A DNA stretch of 64,000 nucleotides from Shewanella aquimarina (GTDB lineage: Bacteria; Pseudomonadota; Gammaproteobacteria; Enterobacterales; Shewanellaceae), in the NCBI RefSeq assembly GCF_023349185.1, contig NZ_JAKIKY010000016.1:1-64000 (forward strand), given 5' to 3'. Below the pieces are notes generated by a model. It saw only the letters and a program-made list of their open reading frames with translations. It searched no databases and was not told the DNA's origin. The position numbers and the translations under genes are program-made. Shown here piece after piece: positions 26,150 to 33,876 of this stretch; within the stretch, counting starts at the first letter, position 1, and every line of letters starts with the position of its first letter.

Positions 26150-26974
26150 CTAAGCGTCTTTCGTCGCCAGGGTGAGATAGAGATCGATCTCAAGCGATTC
26201 GAAATTCTGCTGAGCGATCTGACGCTTTATCTTGTCATTGGCCCGCCAGGCAAAGGGGGTCATCTCCAGCAGGGTCAGCGCCTGCTCGCCGCTAAGTGCC
26301 AGGGAGTAGCTAATACGTTCGCTCGCCACCAGGCTTACCCCCTTAGGCTGCTGCGGCTCCCCGCCCTTCTCGGTTAGGTTTGGATAGATAAACTCTCTTA
26401 TCTGCCACAGATGACGGGGGCCCGGCGATAACCACACAAATGTGCCGCCGGGTTTAAGCACCCGCAGGGGCTCCTTGCCCTTGAGCGGCTTGTCAAACAG
26501 GCTCACCAAATCGAAACAGTCATCCATGAAGGGCAAGGTCTTGAGCTGGCTCTGGATCAGGCGGGCTTCAGGCTGCGCCTTCGCCGCCACGAACAGGGCG
26601 TTATCCGCCTCGGCGACCCCCGTCTGCTCGACAGCCAGGCCTAATGCCTTAAACACGCCATCGAGGGAGCGCAGGTAATAGCCCTCTCCGCTGTCGATAT
26701 CCAGATGCGACAGCCTGGCATCCCTCGGCAATAGCTCACCTAGCTGACGCTGCAGCGCCTCGATAACGGGCGTGAAGATCCCCGATTCCAACAAGAAATG
26801 TTTGGCGCGCATCAGCTGGCGCGAATCGATATGGGGCTTCTTCGGCTGGCTGAACACCCAGTAACCCTGCGGCCCCTTATCGAAATGGTGTTTATTGGCG
26901 CAGTGCAGACCCTGAGAGTCTTGATGCACATTCATCGGCGCCTGGCAGAGGGGACACAAGTAATGACTCTTCAT
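26150..26974 (-). CDS. rlmA: RlmA-like 23S rRNA (guanine-N1) methyltransferase with altered SAM motif
   Basis: The family methylates G745 of 23S rRNA. The N-terminal zinc site (C7, C10, C25, H29) and overall layout match E. coli RlmA, including VLKPGGTFVWLSPGPRHL and LLEMTPFAWRA. Motif I, which is normally LDIGCGEGYY, reads LDIDSGEGYY at 91-100, so both the first Gly and the Cys are replaced. NAALFVAAKA-type context around motif II is also diverged. Reduced SAM binding or a changed substrate is possible. It is 34 bases downstream of uppP in the same direction. Confidence 0.8.
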   Translation of the reverse strand: MKSHYLCPLCQAPMNVHQDSQGLHCANKHHFDKGPQGYWVFSQPKKPHIDSRQLMRAKHFLLESGIFTPVIEALQRQLGELLPRDARLSHLDIDSGEGYYLRSLDGVFKALGLAVEQTGVAEADNALFVAAKAQPEARLIQSQLKTLPFMDDCFDLVSLFDKPLKGKEPLRVLKPGGTFVWLSPGPRHLWQIREFIYPNLTEKGGEPQQPKGVSLVASERISYSLALSGEQALTLLEMTPFAWRANDKIKRQIAQQNFESLEIDLYLTLATKDA

Positions 26975-27008
26975 AGGACTCTCTTAAGTAAGATTGACTT
27001 ATCGACCA

Positions 27009-27809
27009 TTAGGCAAAAATCACCACACACAGGATAGCCCCTAAGACGAGACGATAGATAACAAACGGCGTCATCCCCATGCGACTGATGATCTTCAAGA
27101 AGTAATGAATACAGAGATAGGCGGCCACAAATGACAGCGCCGTGCCCAGTACCAGCGCCTGATAATCGATCGCCTCCTGGCTGGATAGCAAGTCTTTCAC
27201 CACTAAGATAGCCGCGCCCAGACTCACAGGTACAGACATCAAGAAAGAGAAACGCGCCGCCGCCTCGCGGCTCAACCCCAGCGCCAAGGCCGCGGTAATG
27301 GTCGCGCCCGATCGTGAGGTGCCGGGGATCAGCGCCATCGCCTGTGCAAAACCGATAAGCAGGGCCTTCTTCCAGCCTACCTGAAACTCACTAAAGCCTT
27401 CACGGTTTAACTTATCTGCCCACCATAGCAATAGACCGAAGACGATGGTCGTAGTAGCGATCACCTCGATGTTTCTCAGATGCGTCGAGATAAAGTCTTT
27501 GGCGGTAAAGCCAAAGATCACCGCAGGAATGGTCGCCAGGATGATCCACCAGGCCAGCTTGCTCTCCTGGGTCTGCTTACGCGTCACCAGGCTGCCGGTC
27601 CAGGCGGTAAACATGGAGAAGAGCTCGCGGCGAAAATAGATCACCACGGCCAACAAGGATCCGGTATTCACCGCCACGTCGAAGGTCAGCCCCTGGTCCT
27701 GCCAGTCGAGCAACTGAGCGGGTAAGATGAGATGCGCGGAGCTTGAGATAGGTAAAAACTCAGTCAGGCCTTGGATCAGGGCCAAAACAATTACCTGAAA
27801 AATATCCAT
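27009..27809 (-). CDS. uppP: Undecaprenyl-diphosphatase (BacA type)
   Basis: It dephosphorylates undecaprenyl diphosphate at the periplasmic face to recycle the cell-wall lipid carrier. The 266 residues have about eight helices and both signature motifs: GLTEFLPISSSAHLIL near the N-terminus and PGTSRSGATITAAL in the middle. It lies between folK and rlmA on the same strand with short gaps, so may share their transcript. A DUF368 lipid-carrier translocase lies at 62.4-63.3 kb. Confidence 0.95.
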   Translation of the reverse strand: MDIFQVIVLALIQGLTEFLPISSSAHLILPAQLLDWQDQGLTFDVAVNTGSLLAVVIYFRRELFSMFTAWTGSLVTRKQTQESKLAWWIILATIPAVIFGFTAKDFISTHLRNIEVIATTTIVFGLLLWWADKLNREGFSEFQVGWKKALLIGFAQAMALIPGTSRSGATITAALALGLSREAAARFSFLMSVPVSLGAAILVVKDLLSSQEAIDYQALVLGTALSFVAAYLCIHYFLKIISRMGMTPFVIYRLVLGAILCVVIFA

Positions 27810-27844
27810 GATTATCCTTTAAGATTTGGGTCGGGTAAGAAAAA

Positions 27845-28336
27845 TTAATAAGACCATTGAAATTCGACAGGCCACAGCTTCTGCTGCGACTTATCATAAT
27901 TGTCCCACAGGGTCTGGTAGGAAAGCTGCGCCACCGGGTGTACCCGCTCGGGGGCGATCTCCGCCAGCGGCCAGAGCACGAAGGCGTTGGTGGTGATCTC
28001 GGCGCGCGGCAGCGGGATTGGGGAGTCTGTGACTAGGTCATCATAGAGCAGCAGATCCAGGTCCAGCGTGCGGGGACTAAACTTCTTGGCCCCCGGCAAA
28101 CGACCATTGTCTGACTCTATCTGCTTGAACAAGGCCACCACCTCGGCGATGCCAAGCTGGGTATCGGCGGCAACCACCATGTTGAGAAAATTGCTGCCGT
28201 CGAAACCGACCGCCTCACTCTCAAACACACTGGAGAGACACAGGTTATCGAAATGCGCACTTAAGGCCTTGAGGGCGGCATTGAAGTAGCCCTCGGGGTA
28301 TATATTACTGCCAATACTGATGAAGATGCGTGCCAT
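27845..28336 (-). CDS. folK: 2-amino-4-hydroxy-6-hydroxymethyldihydropteridine pyrophosphokinase
   Basis: It transfers pyrophosphate from ATP to the pterin in folate synthesis. From the ATG at 28336 the protein begins MARIFISIGSNIYPEGYF, the family N-terminus. A longer frame upstream has no homologous content. GPRTLDLDLLLYDD-type sequence (here SPRTLDLDLLLYDD) carries the two magnesium-binding aspartates. The start lies four bases after the folB stop, so the two folate genes are translationally linked. Confidence 0.93.
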   Translation of the reverse strand: MARIFISIGSNIYPEGYFNAALKALSAHFDNLCLSSVFESEAVGFDGSNFLNMVVAADTQLGIAEVVALFKQIESDNGRLPGAKKFSPRTLDLDLLLYDDLVTDSPIPLPRAEITTNAFVLWPLAEIAPERVHPVAQLSYQTLWDNYDKSQQKLWPVEFQWSY

Positions 28337-28340
28337 AAGG

Positions 28341-28694
28341 TTACAGATGACCTCGCTCAATCTCGACACCCACCGCCTGGGCACTGGGGACGGCGCCGGG
28401 CTTCATCACCCTAACCTTTACCCAAGGCACATTAAATTCATCCATCACGCAATCGGCGCAGATCTGCGCCACCGTTTCGATGAGTTCTATCGGCTTCTCG
28501 GTGATCAGGGCCGTGAGCCGGTTAGAGACGGTTTCGTAGCACAGGGCTTGTTGGTAGTCGTCATTGGCTGCCGCCAGGCTGTTGTCCCAGGCCATCTCAA
28601 GATCGATCAACAGGTTTTGATGGATCTGCTTTTCCCACTCATAAATACCGATCACTGTTTCGACTTTAAGCTGTGAAATAAGTACCTTGTCCAT
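28341..28694 (-). CDS. folB: Dihydroneopterin aldolase
   Basis: It converts dihydroneopterin to hydroxymethyl-dihydropterin plus glycolaldehyde, directly ahead of FolK in the pathway. The 117 residues show the family start MDKVLISQLKVETVIGIYEWEKQ, where the Glu is part of the active site, and the closing VRVMKPGAVPSAQAVGVEIER. It is the first gene of a folB-folK-(uppP-rlmA) unit. The promoter must lie in the 296-base gap shared with plsY. Confidence 0.93.
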   Translation of the reverse strand: MDKVLISQLKVETVIGIYEWEKQIHQNLLIDLEMAWDNSLAAANDDYQQALCYETVSNRLTALITEKPIELIETVAQICADCVMDEFNVPWVKVRVMKPGAVPSAQAVGVEIERGHL

Positions 28695-28762
28695 GATGCC
28701 TCCCGATAGGCAAAAAATTAGGTAATAAAAGAGGTCTAATAAGCTACAACGACCAATATGGT

Positions 28763-28794
28763 TATAATGCCTCGGATCACACAGATAATCTGTG
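28763..28794 (+). promoter_or_regulatory. Candidate -10 box and downstream palindrome before plsY
   Basis: A perfect TATAAT lies at 28763-28768, without a good -35. Eleven bases on is the palindrome CACAGAT-A-ATCTGTG (28780-28794), near the expected transcription start, where a repressor could bind or a 5' hairpin form. Confidence 0.35.
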
Positions 28795-28842
28795 ATTACC
28801 CCTTTCGTGCAGCCGAAAACCCAAGTAGGATAAGCGACTGTA

Positions 28843-28953
28843 ATGACAACGAATCAGGGATTAGAAAACGGATGCCAAATCGCCCGTTATCATTACATGG
28901 CCAATCAACCAGTGCGTAAAATACAAGGTTTAATCAGCCGCCTCAATAACTAG
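28843..28953 (+). CDS. Possible 36-residue small protein or leader upstream of plsY
   Basis: An ATG frame runs 36 codons (MTTNQGLENGCQ, then IARYHYMANQPVRKIQGLI, ending SRLNN) to TAG at 28951. AGGA lies 12 bases before the ATG, which is a little far. The C-terminal half is basic and amphipathic. It ends 37 bases before the plsY start and downstream of a TATAAT, so it would sit in the plsY leader. I recognise no homologue. It may be a real small gene, a leader peptide or chance. Confidence 0.35.
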   Translation: MTTNQGLENGCQIARYHYMANQPVRKIQGLISRLNN

Positions 28954-28990
28954 GGCGGGATAATACCTTAAGAAGGATAAGGAAACCAAT

Positions 28991-29602
28991 TTGAGCTTAA
29001 CGCTGCTGACTCTAGCGATGATATTGACCGCTTACCTTGCGGGTTCGATATCCAGTGCCGTGCTAGTTTGTCGACTCAGAGGATTACCGGATCCTCGTAG
29101 CCAAGGCTCAGGTAATCCAGGGGCAACCAATGTGCTGCGCATAGGTGGTGCCAGCGCCGCCGCCATGGTGTTGCTGTTCGACATGCTAAAGGGCGCGCTA
29201 CCCGCCTATGTCGCCTTCCGTCTCGGCGTCGACGCCGTCTCATTGGGGGTGATCGCCATCGCCGCCTGTCTGGGCCATATCTTCCCCATCTTCTTTAAGT
29301 TTAAGGGCGGCAAGGGCGTCGCTACCGCCTTTGGCGCCATGGCGCCTATCGGTGCCGACCTGTCACTGGCGCTGATCGCCACCTGGATTGTTATGGTGTT
29401 GATTTGTCGCTACTCTTCACTCGCCGCCATAGTCACGGCCCTACTCGCCCCGGCCTATACCTGGTATTTCGACGAGCGCTTTACTGTGCCCGTGGCCATG
29501 CTCTCCTTGCTGATCATCATACGTCACAAGGAAAACATTCATCGCCTGCTTAAGGGCGAAGAGTCTAAGGTCTCACGTAAGAAGCGCACCGACGGCAGCT
29601 AA
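28991..29602 (+). CDS. plsY: Acyl-phosphate:glycerol-3-phosphate acyltransferase
   Basis: This integral-membrane enzyme makes lysophosphatidate from acyl-phosphate and glycerol-3-P, the first step of phospholipid synthesis. The 203 residues and five helices carry the three family motifs: GSISSAVLV, GSGNPGATNVLR and FKGGKGVATAFG. The start is TTG at 28991, supported by AAGGA seven bases upstream. Its gene is divergent from folB, and no plsX is nearby. Confidence 0.93.
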   Translation: MSLTLLTLAMILTAYLAGSISSAVLVCRLRGLPDPRSQGSGNPGATNVLRIGGASAAAMVLLFDMLKGALPAYVAFRLGVDAVSLGVIAIAACLGHIFPIFFKFKGGKGVATAFGAMAPIGADLSLALIATWIVMVLICRYSSLAAIVTALLAPAYTWYFDERFTVPVAMLSLLIIIRHKENIHRLLKGEESKVSRKKRTDGS

Positions 29603-29705
29603 GCGGCAGAACGCCTCCCCCTTCTCCCTCCTTGTTCCGCTTCGACCTCTAGAACATACCTCTTGCTCAATCAGACCTCACAGACTCCAAGCAAGGCGCA
29701 ACAAA

Positions 29706-29732
29706 AAGCCCTTCTCTCGAAGGGCTTAAAGG
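29706..29732 (-). terminator. Terminator of tsaD
   Basis: On the minus strand AAGCCCTT pairs with AAGGGCTT around six bases, then TTTTTG follows. It lies about 190 bases after the tsaD stop because the 162-bp repeat sits in between. The rest of 29603-29705 shows nothing. Confidence 0.75.
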
Positions 29733-29747
29733 CAAGAATAAAGCGTT

Positions 29748-29909
29748 ATACCAATCACAGTAAACATGTGATCAGAAATAGCGCAGGAAAAACGCTTGAG
29801 AACAAAGCAGGATTTTTAGATAAGTAGTTATTCTACAATTAAAAATACTAATACAGTTATCGAGCGTTTTAACAAGCTAGAATGATCAATTGTTTATTAC
29901 GATTGGTAT
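29748..29909 (+). repeat. 162-bp ATACCAATC/GATTGGTAT element (MITE-like)
   Basis: Its ends are ATACCAATCACAGTAAA and TTTATTACGATTGGTAT, an imperfect terminal inverted repeat. The interior contains GCGCAGGAAAAACGCTTGAG, AAAGCAGGATTTTTAGATAA and a T/A-rich right part. The same 162-bp sequence occurs inverted at 43878-44039. It has no coding capacity. It ends four bases from the tsaD stop codon. Confidence 0.85.
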
Positions 29910-29913
29910 TAGA

Positions 29914-30927
29914 TTACACAGGCGGAAGCGAGTCCAGCGGCCAACGTGGCATCCCCTTAACGGAAAGCGGCTCAAGCTGATCGGCCTTGAGGCGCTGCAT
30001 GCCGGCATAGGCGATCATGGCGCCGTTGTCGGTACAAAACTCTCCTCTGGGGTAATAGACCCTGCCGCCGAGTCCCTGCATCATCTCCGCCAGACTCTCA
30101 CGCAAACGACTGTTGGCACTCACACCGCCGGCGATCACCAAGCGATTATAGCCGGTCTGCTTCAAGGCGCGTTTACACTTGATGGCCAAGGTATCGACCA
30201 CAGCCTCTTCGAAGGCGCGAGCGATGTTGGCACGGGTCTGCTCATCGTCCGGCTCATCGGCAATGGTGTTGGCCGCAAAGGTCTTCAGGCCAGAGAAGCT
30301 AAAATCCAAGCCTGGACGGTCCGTCATCGGACGCGGAAAGCGGTAGCAGTTTGGCTCACCTTGGGCGGCCAGCTTAGCCAGTCTTGGGCCACCTGGATAA
30401 TCCAGTCCCATCAGCTTAGCCGTCTTATCGAAGGCCTCACCGGCGGCATCATCCACAGATTCACCCAGCACCTGATAACGACCTATGCCTTCTACTGCCA
30501 CCATCATAGAGTGGCCGCCAGAAACTAGTAGCGCCAGGAAGGGGAATTCGGGCACATCCTCTTCGAGCATAGGCGCCAGCAGATGGCCTTCCATATGATG
30601 TACGCCTACGGCAGGTTTTCCCCAGGCAAAGGCCAGCGAGCGCCCCACACAGGCGCCCACTAAGAGCGCGCCCACCAAACCAGGCCCCTTAGTATAGGCG
30701 ATGGCGTCGATATCATCCTGGGTCGAACCAGCCTCTTTCAGGGCCTGCCTGATGAGCGGGATGATCTTGCGCACATGGTCGCGCGATGCGAGCTCAGGCA
30801 CTACGCCGCCGTAGTCGGCGTGCAGTTTCACTTGACTGTAAAGTGCATGAGATAACAGGCCTTTTTCGTCATCATAGACGGCGATACCTGTCTCATCACA
30901 AGATGTCTCTATACCTAAAACTCGCAT
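29914..30927 (-). CDS. tsaD: tRNA threonylcarbamoyladenosine biosynthesis protein TsaD
   Basis: TsaD transfers threonylcarbamoyl to A37 of ANN-decoding tRNAs, with TsaB, TsaE and TsaC. The 337 residues include GIETSCDETG, the metal-binding GVHHMEGH (H111 and H115), GESVDDAAGEAFDK, DFSFSGLKT and the C-terminal CTDNGAMIA. It is divergent from rpsU across 333 bases, the classic gamma-proteobacterial arrangement next to the macromolecular synthesis operon. Confidence 0.96.
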   Translation of the reverse strand: MRVLGIETSCDETGIAVYDDEKGLLSHALYSQVKLHADYGGVVPELASRDHVRKIIPLIRQALKEAGSTQDDIDAIAYTKGPGLVGALLVGACVGRSLAFAWGKPAVGVHHMEGHLLAPMLEEDVPEFPFLALLVSGGHSMMVAVEGIGRYQVLGESVDDAAGEAFDKTAKLMGLDYPGGPRLAKLAAQGEPNCYRFPRPMTDRPGLDFSFSGLKTFAANTIADEPDDEQTRANIARAFEEAVVDTLAIKCKRALKQTGYNRLVIAGGVSANSRLRESLAEMMQGLGGRVYYPRGEFCTDNGAMIAYAGMQRLKADQLEPLSVKGMPRWPLDSLPPV

Positions 30928-31157
30928 TTTTCCTCATCAAGCTAAATAAAGTGGCGGCCAATTTTACCTGCTTGCCCGCGGAAATACCAATGGATTGCGC
31001 GCCCCTGTCGATTCACCCACTTATAAAGGCCAAGCCCAGATGCCATGGAGCATGCACCAGGCACCTTCACCTGGTCGGTCATGATAGGGACACAAGGAAA
31101 TGCTAAACTTAAGGATGTTGCTCCAATAAAGGATCCCGAAAGGATCGCCATAAGGGG

Positions 31158-31187
31158 TTTACAAAAGGTCGACAGTCGGTATAGAAT
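31158..31187 (+). promoter_or_regulatory. Candidate sigma-70 promoter of rpsU-yqeY-dnaG
   Basis: TTTACA (31158-31163) and TAGAAT (31182-31187) are 18 bases apart, each five of six to consensus, about 75 bases before rpsU. The rest of the 30928-31260 gap shows no gene. Confidence 0.55.
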
Positions 31188-31260
31188 TCCGCACCATTTT
31201 TAAATTAACTTGGGTTAAGAAATTAACTCAATACAAACTACACCTAAGGGGTGATGGCGT

Positions 31261-31476
31261 ATGCCAATTATTAAAGTACGTGAGAATGAACCATTTGACG
31301 TAGCTCTACGTCGTTTCAAGCGCTCTTGTGAAAAAGCTGGTATCTTAGCCGACGTTCGTGCTCGTGAATTCTACGAGAAGCCAACTACTGCACGTAAGCG
31401 CGCTAAAGCTGCTGCAGTTAAGCGTCTTGCTAAGAAGCTTTCTCGCGAAAACGCGCGTCGCGTACGTTTATACTAA
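31261..31476 (+). CDS. rpsU: 30S ribosomal protein S21
   Basis: This is a 71-residue basic protein of the small subunit, needed for initiation on leadered mRNAs. The sequence MPIIKVRENEPFDVALRRFKR and the arginine/lysine-rich tail ending RVRLY are near-invariant in the family. It is the first gene of the macromolecular synthesis operon and uses highly biased codons. yqeY follows after six bases. AAGGGGTG precedes the ATG. Confidence 0.97.
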   Translation: MPIIKVRENEPFDVALRRFKRSCEKAGILADVRAREFYEKPTTARKRAKAAAVKRLAKKLSRENARRVRLY

Positions 31477-31482
31477 TCTCTT

Positions 31483-31926
31483 ATGAGCCTAGTTGATCAG
31501 CTAAAAGACCAGATGAAGGAAGCCATGCGCGCCAAAGATAAGGTGCGTCTGGGAACAATTCGTATGGCACTGGCTGCCATCAAGCAGATCGAGGTGGATA
31601 ACCGCGAGACGCTAAATGATGATCAAGCCATAGCTGTCTTAACCAAAATGGTTAAACAACGTCGCGACTCTATCGCTCAATATGAAGCGGCGGGTCGCAA
31701 CGAGCTAGCAGAAGCAGAAGCCGGAGAGATTCGAGTCCTCGAGACTTTCCTGCCTAAGCCTCTTTCTGAAGAAGAAGTTGCCGAGCTAGTAGATGCTACT
31801 ATCCAAGCGGTAGGAGCATCATCCATGGCGGATATGGGCAAAGTAATGGGAGCATTGAAACCTAAGGTACAAGGGCGAGCCGACATGGCGTCAATTGGCG
31901 CTCTGATCAAGGCAAAACTCAAGTAA
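31483..31926 (+). CDS. yqeY: GatB/YqeY domain protein inside the rpsU-dnaG operon
   Basis: This 147-residue helical protein is related to the C-terminal tRNA-binding domain of GatB. Seen are LKDQMKEAMRAKDKVRLGTIRMALAAIKQIEVD and the second half VIQAVGASSMADMGKVMGALKPKVQGRADMA. Its role is unsettled, with tRNA-dependent amidation or proofreading suggested. E. coli lacks it between rpsU and dnaG, but many gammaproteobacteria have it here. It starts six bases after rpsU and is followed by an intra-operon hairpin. Confidence 0.92.
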   Translation: MSLVDQLKDQMKEAMRAKDKVRLGTIRMALAAIKQIEVDNRETLNDDQAIAVLTKMVKQRRDSIAQYEAAGRNELAEAEAGEIRVLETFLPKPLSEEEVAELVDATIQAVGASSMADMGKVMGALKPKVQGRADMASIGALIKAKLK

Positions 31927-31949
31927 CCTTAAGTTCGATGTATGAATGA

Positions 31950-31976
31950 GCCGTGCCTACGCACGGCTTGTTTGTT
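31950..31976 (+). terminator. Intra-operon terminator or attenuator before dnaG
   Basis: GCCGTGC pairs with GCACGGC around CTAC, followed by TTGTTTGTTT. The interrupted T-run suggests partial termination, like the known terminator between rpsU and dnaG in E. coli that keeps primase low. Confidence 0.75.
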
Positions 31977-32023
31977 TCTACTCTTTCGGTTTAATTTCGC
32001 GAAAAGGCGGCATTTATACAGCA

Positions 32024-33751
32024 ATGGCGATACCTCGTGAGTTTATTAATGAGCTTGTAGCTCGCACCGATATTGTCGATCTCATCGACGCCAAGGTCCC
32101 CCTGAAGAAGGCGGGCAAAAATCACTCTGCCTGTTGTCCCTTCCACAGCGAAAAGTCTCCCTCCTTTACCGTCAGCAGAGACAAACAGTTTTATCACTGC
32201 TTCGGCTGTGGCGCCCACGGCAATGCCATCGATTTCGTCATGGAATATGACAGGCTAGACTTTGTAGATGCCATCGAAGAACTCGCCGGCCGCTTAGGTC
32301 TGGAAGTGCCCAGAGAACAAGGCACGGGCAAACGTCGCGACGAGGGGCTAAGCCGTGACCTCTATCAGTTGATGGAAGAGGCTAGCCGCTACTTTCAGAA
32401 CCAACTGAAACAGCACACGGACAAGCAGAAGGTGATCGACTATCTCGCCCACCGAGGACTGTCCGATGAGGTGATCGAACACTTCAACATCGGCTTTGCG
32501 CCCGATGGCTGGGATGGTCTGCTGGGACGTTATCGCCAAAACCAAGATGCCCAGGACAAGTTACTCACCGCGGGCATGGTGATCGAGAACGACAGCGGCA
32601 AGCGTTACGACAGGTTTCGCGACCGCCTCATGTTCCCTATCCGCGATCGTCGCGGCCGGGTCATTGGCTTTGGCGGTAGAGTCTTGGGTGACGGTACACC
32701 GAAATACTTGAATTCGCCGGAAACGCCCATATTTCATAAGGGCTATGAACTCTACGGCCTGTATGAACTCAAACAGAGACACAGGGATCCCAATCAGATC
32801 CTGATTGTCGAAGGTTATATGGACGTGGTGGCCCTGGCTCAGTTTGGCGTCGACTATGCCGTCGCCTCCCTAGGCACCTCGACCACGGCGGATCAGTTCC
32901 AGCTATTGCTCCGCAGCGCCAAAGAGGTGGTCTGCTGTTACGACGGCGACAAGGCGGGTAACGAGGCGGCCTGGCGGGCGTTGGAAACTGCCCTGCCCCT
33001 GCTCAAGCCCGGCGACCAAGTGAAGTTTATGTTCTTGCCCCAGGGGGAAGATCCCGATTCTCTGGTGCGCCAGATAGGCAAACCGGCCTTCGAGCAGCTG
33101 ATTGCCGAGGCCAAGCTACTACCGGAATTTCTGTTCGATACCTTAGCCAACCGCTATGGCACGGACAAAGGCACCCTGGCTAAACAAGCCATGGGCCTGA
33201 TAGAGAAAGTACAAGACACAGTTCTGCAGAGCCTATTGCTGGAGAATCTAGCCTACAAGCTCGGCATGAACAGTGCAGAAGAATTGCAGCGTAAACTCGG
33301 CTTTAAACGCATTGACGCAAATAAGCCTCTGCAAAACAAAGCGCTAAAGGGACGCGGTACTCCATTGCGACTGGCCATCGCCCTGTTGGTACAGCATCCG
33401 CACCTTGGCAATAACCTGCCGGTGCAGCCTGCGCTAAAACATATCAAGATGGCTGGCATAGATTTGCTCAGCCTCTTACTCGACAGAACTCGCGCCGAGA
33501 AGGTCAACAGCGCACAACTACTTGAACAGTTCAGGGGTGATCAACAATTAGACACCCTGAAAAAATTAGCCCAATGGGAGCATCAAGTGGCGGATGAAAA
33601 CCTTCAGCAAGAGTTCAAAAAAGCCCTGATTTGGTTGAACAATCAATATATTGAGCAACGTTATCAGGAATTGAGCTTAAAACAGCACCATACTAAAGAA
33701 GAGCGGATGCAACTTAAAAAGCTCATTGCAGTGATCCAAGGGCAAGCTTAG
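32024..33751 (+). CDS. dnaG: DNA primase
   Basis: It synthesises RNA primers at the replication fork with DnaB helicase. From the ATG at 32024 the protein begins MAIPREFINELVARTDIVDLID, matching E. coli DnaG; an upstream ATG at 31946 would run through the attenuator hairpin and is rejected. The CHC2 zinc finger (CPFHSEK, then HCFGCGAHGNAIDF), TOPRIM motifs (LIVEGYMDVVALAQ, CCYDGDKAGNEA) and a C-terminal DnaB-binding helical domain are all seen. It has 575 residues. No good Shine-Dalgarno is near, in keeping with low expression. Confidence 0.95.
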   Translation: MAIPREFINELVARTDIVDLIDAKVPLKKAGKNHSACCPFHSEKSPSFTVSRDKQFYHCFGCGAHGNAIDFVMEYDRLDFVDAIEELAGRLGLEVPREQGTGKRRDEGLSRDLYQLMEEASRYFQNQLKQHTDKQKVIDYLAHRGLSDEVIEHFNIGFAPDGWDGLLGRYRQNQDAQDKLLTAGMVIENDSGKRYDRFRDRLMFPIRDRRGRVIGFGGRVLGDGTPKYLNSPETPIFHKGYELYGLYELKQRHRDPNQILIVEGYMDVVALAQFGVDYAVASLGTSTTADQFQLLLRSAKEVVCCYDGDKAGNEAAWRALETALPLLKPGDQVKFMFLPQGEDPDSLVRQIGKPAFEQLIAEAKLLPEFLFDTLANRYGTDKGTLAKQAMGLIEKVQDTVLQSLLLENLAYKLGMNSAEELQRKLGFKRIDANKPLQNKALKGRGTPLRLAIALLVQHPHLGNNLPVQPALKHIKMAGIDLLSLLLDRTRAEKVNSAQLLEQFRGDQQLDTLKKLAQWEHQVADENLQQEFKKALIWLNNQYIEQRYQELSLKQHHTKEERMQLKKLIAVIQGQA

Positions 33752-33808
33752 AGCAAAATTTGTCTCATAAAGTAAACACTTGGACTAGCACAGCACAGTG
33801 CACACGGC

Positions 33809-33814
33809 TATAAT
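33809..33814 (+). promoter_or_regulatory. Candidate internal -10 box for rpoD
   Basis: This is a perfect TATAAT, 62 bases before the rpoD ATG in the 125-base dnaG-rpoD gap. The sequence 17 bases upstream (TAGCAC) is a poor -35. An internal rpoD promoter is known in E. coli at this place. Confidence 0.4.
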
Positions 33815-33876
33815 TGACGATTTGCGCGGCACACATTGCCCGTCGTTGTAACAGTTACCCAACTTGGATGATATCT

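Noticed and set aside
28776..28796. CRP site before plsY
   Set aside because: The palindrome reads CACA...TGTG, the opposite order to the TGTGA-N6-TCACA consensus.
31946..32023. N-terminal extension of dnaG from ATG 31946
   Set aside because: It would translate the attenuator hairpin, and the E. coli-like N-terminus begins at 32024.
33814..33876. N-terminal extension of rpoD
   Set aside because: The product from 33877 matches E. coli RpoD in start and in length (613 residues).
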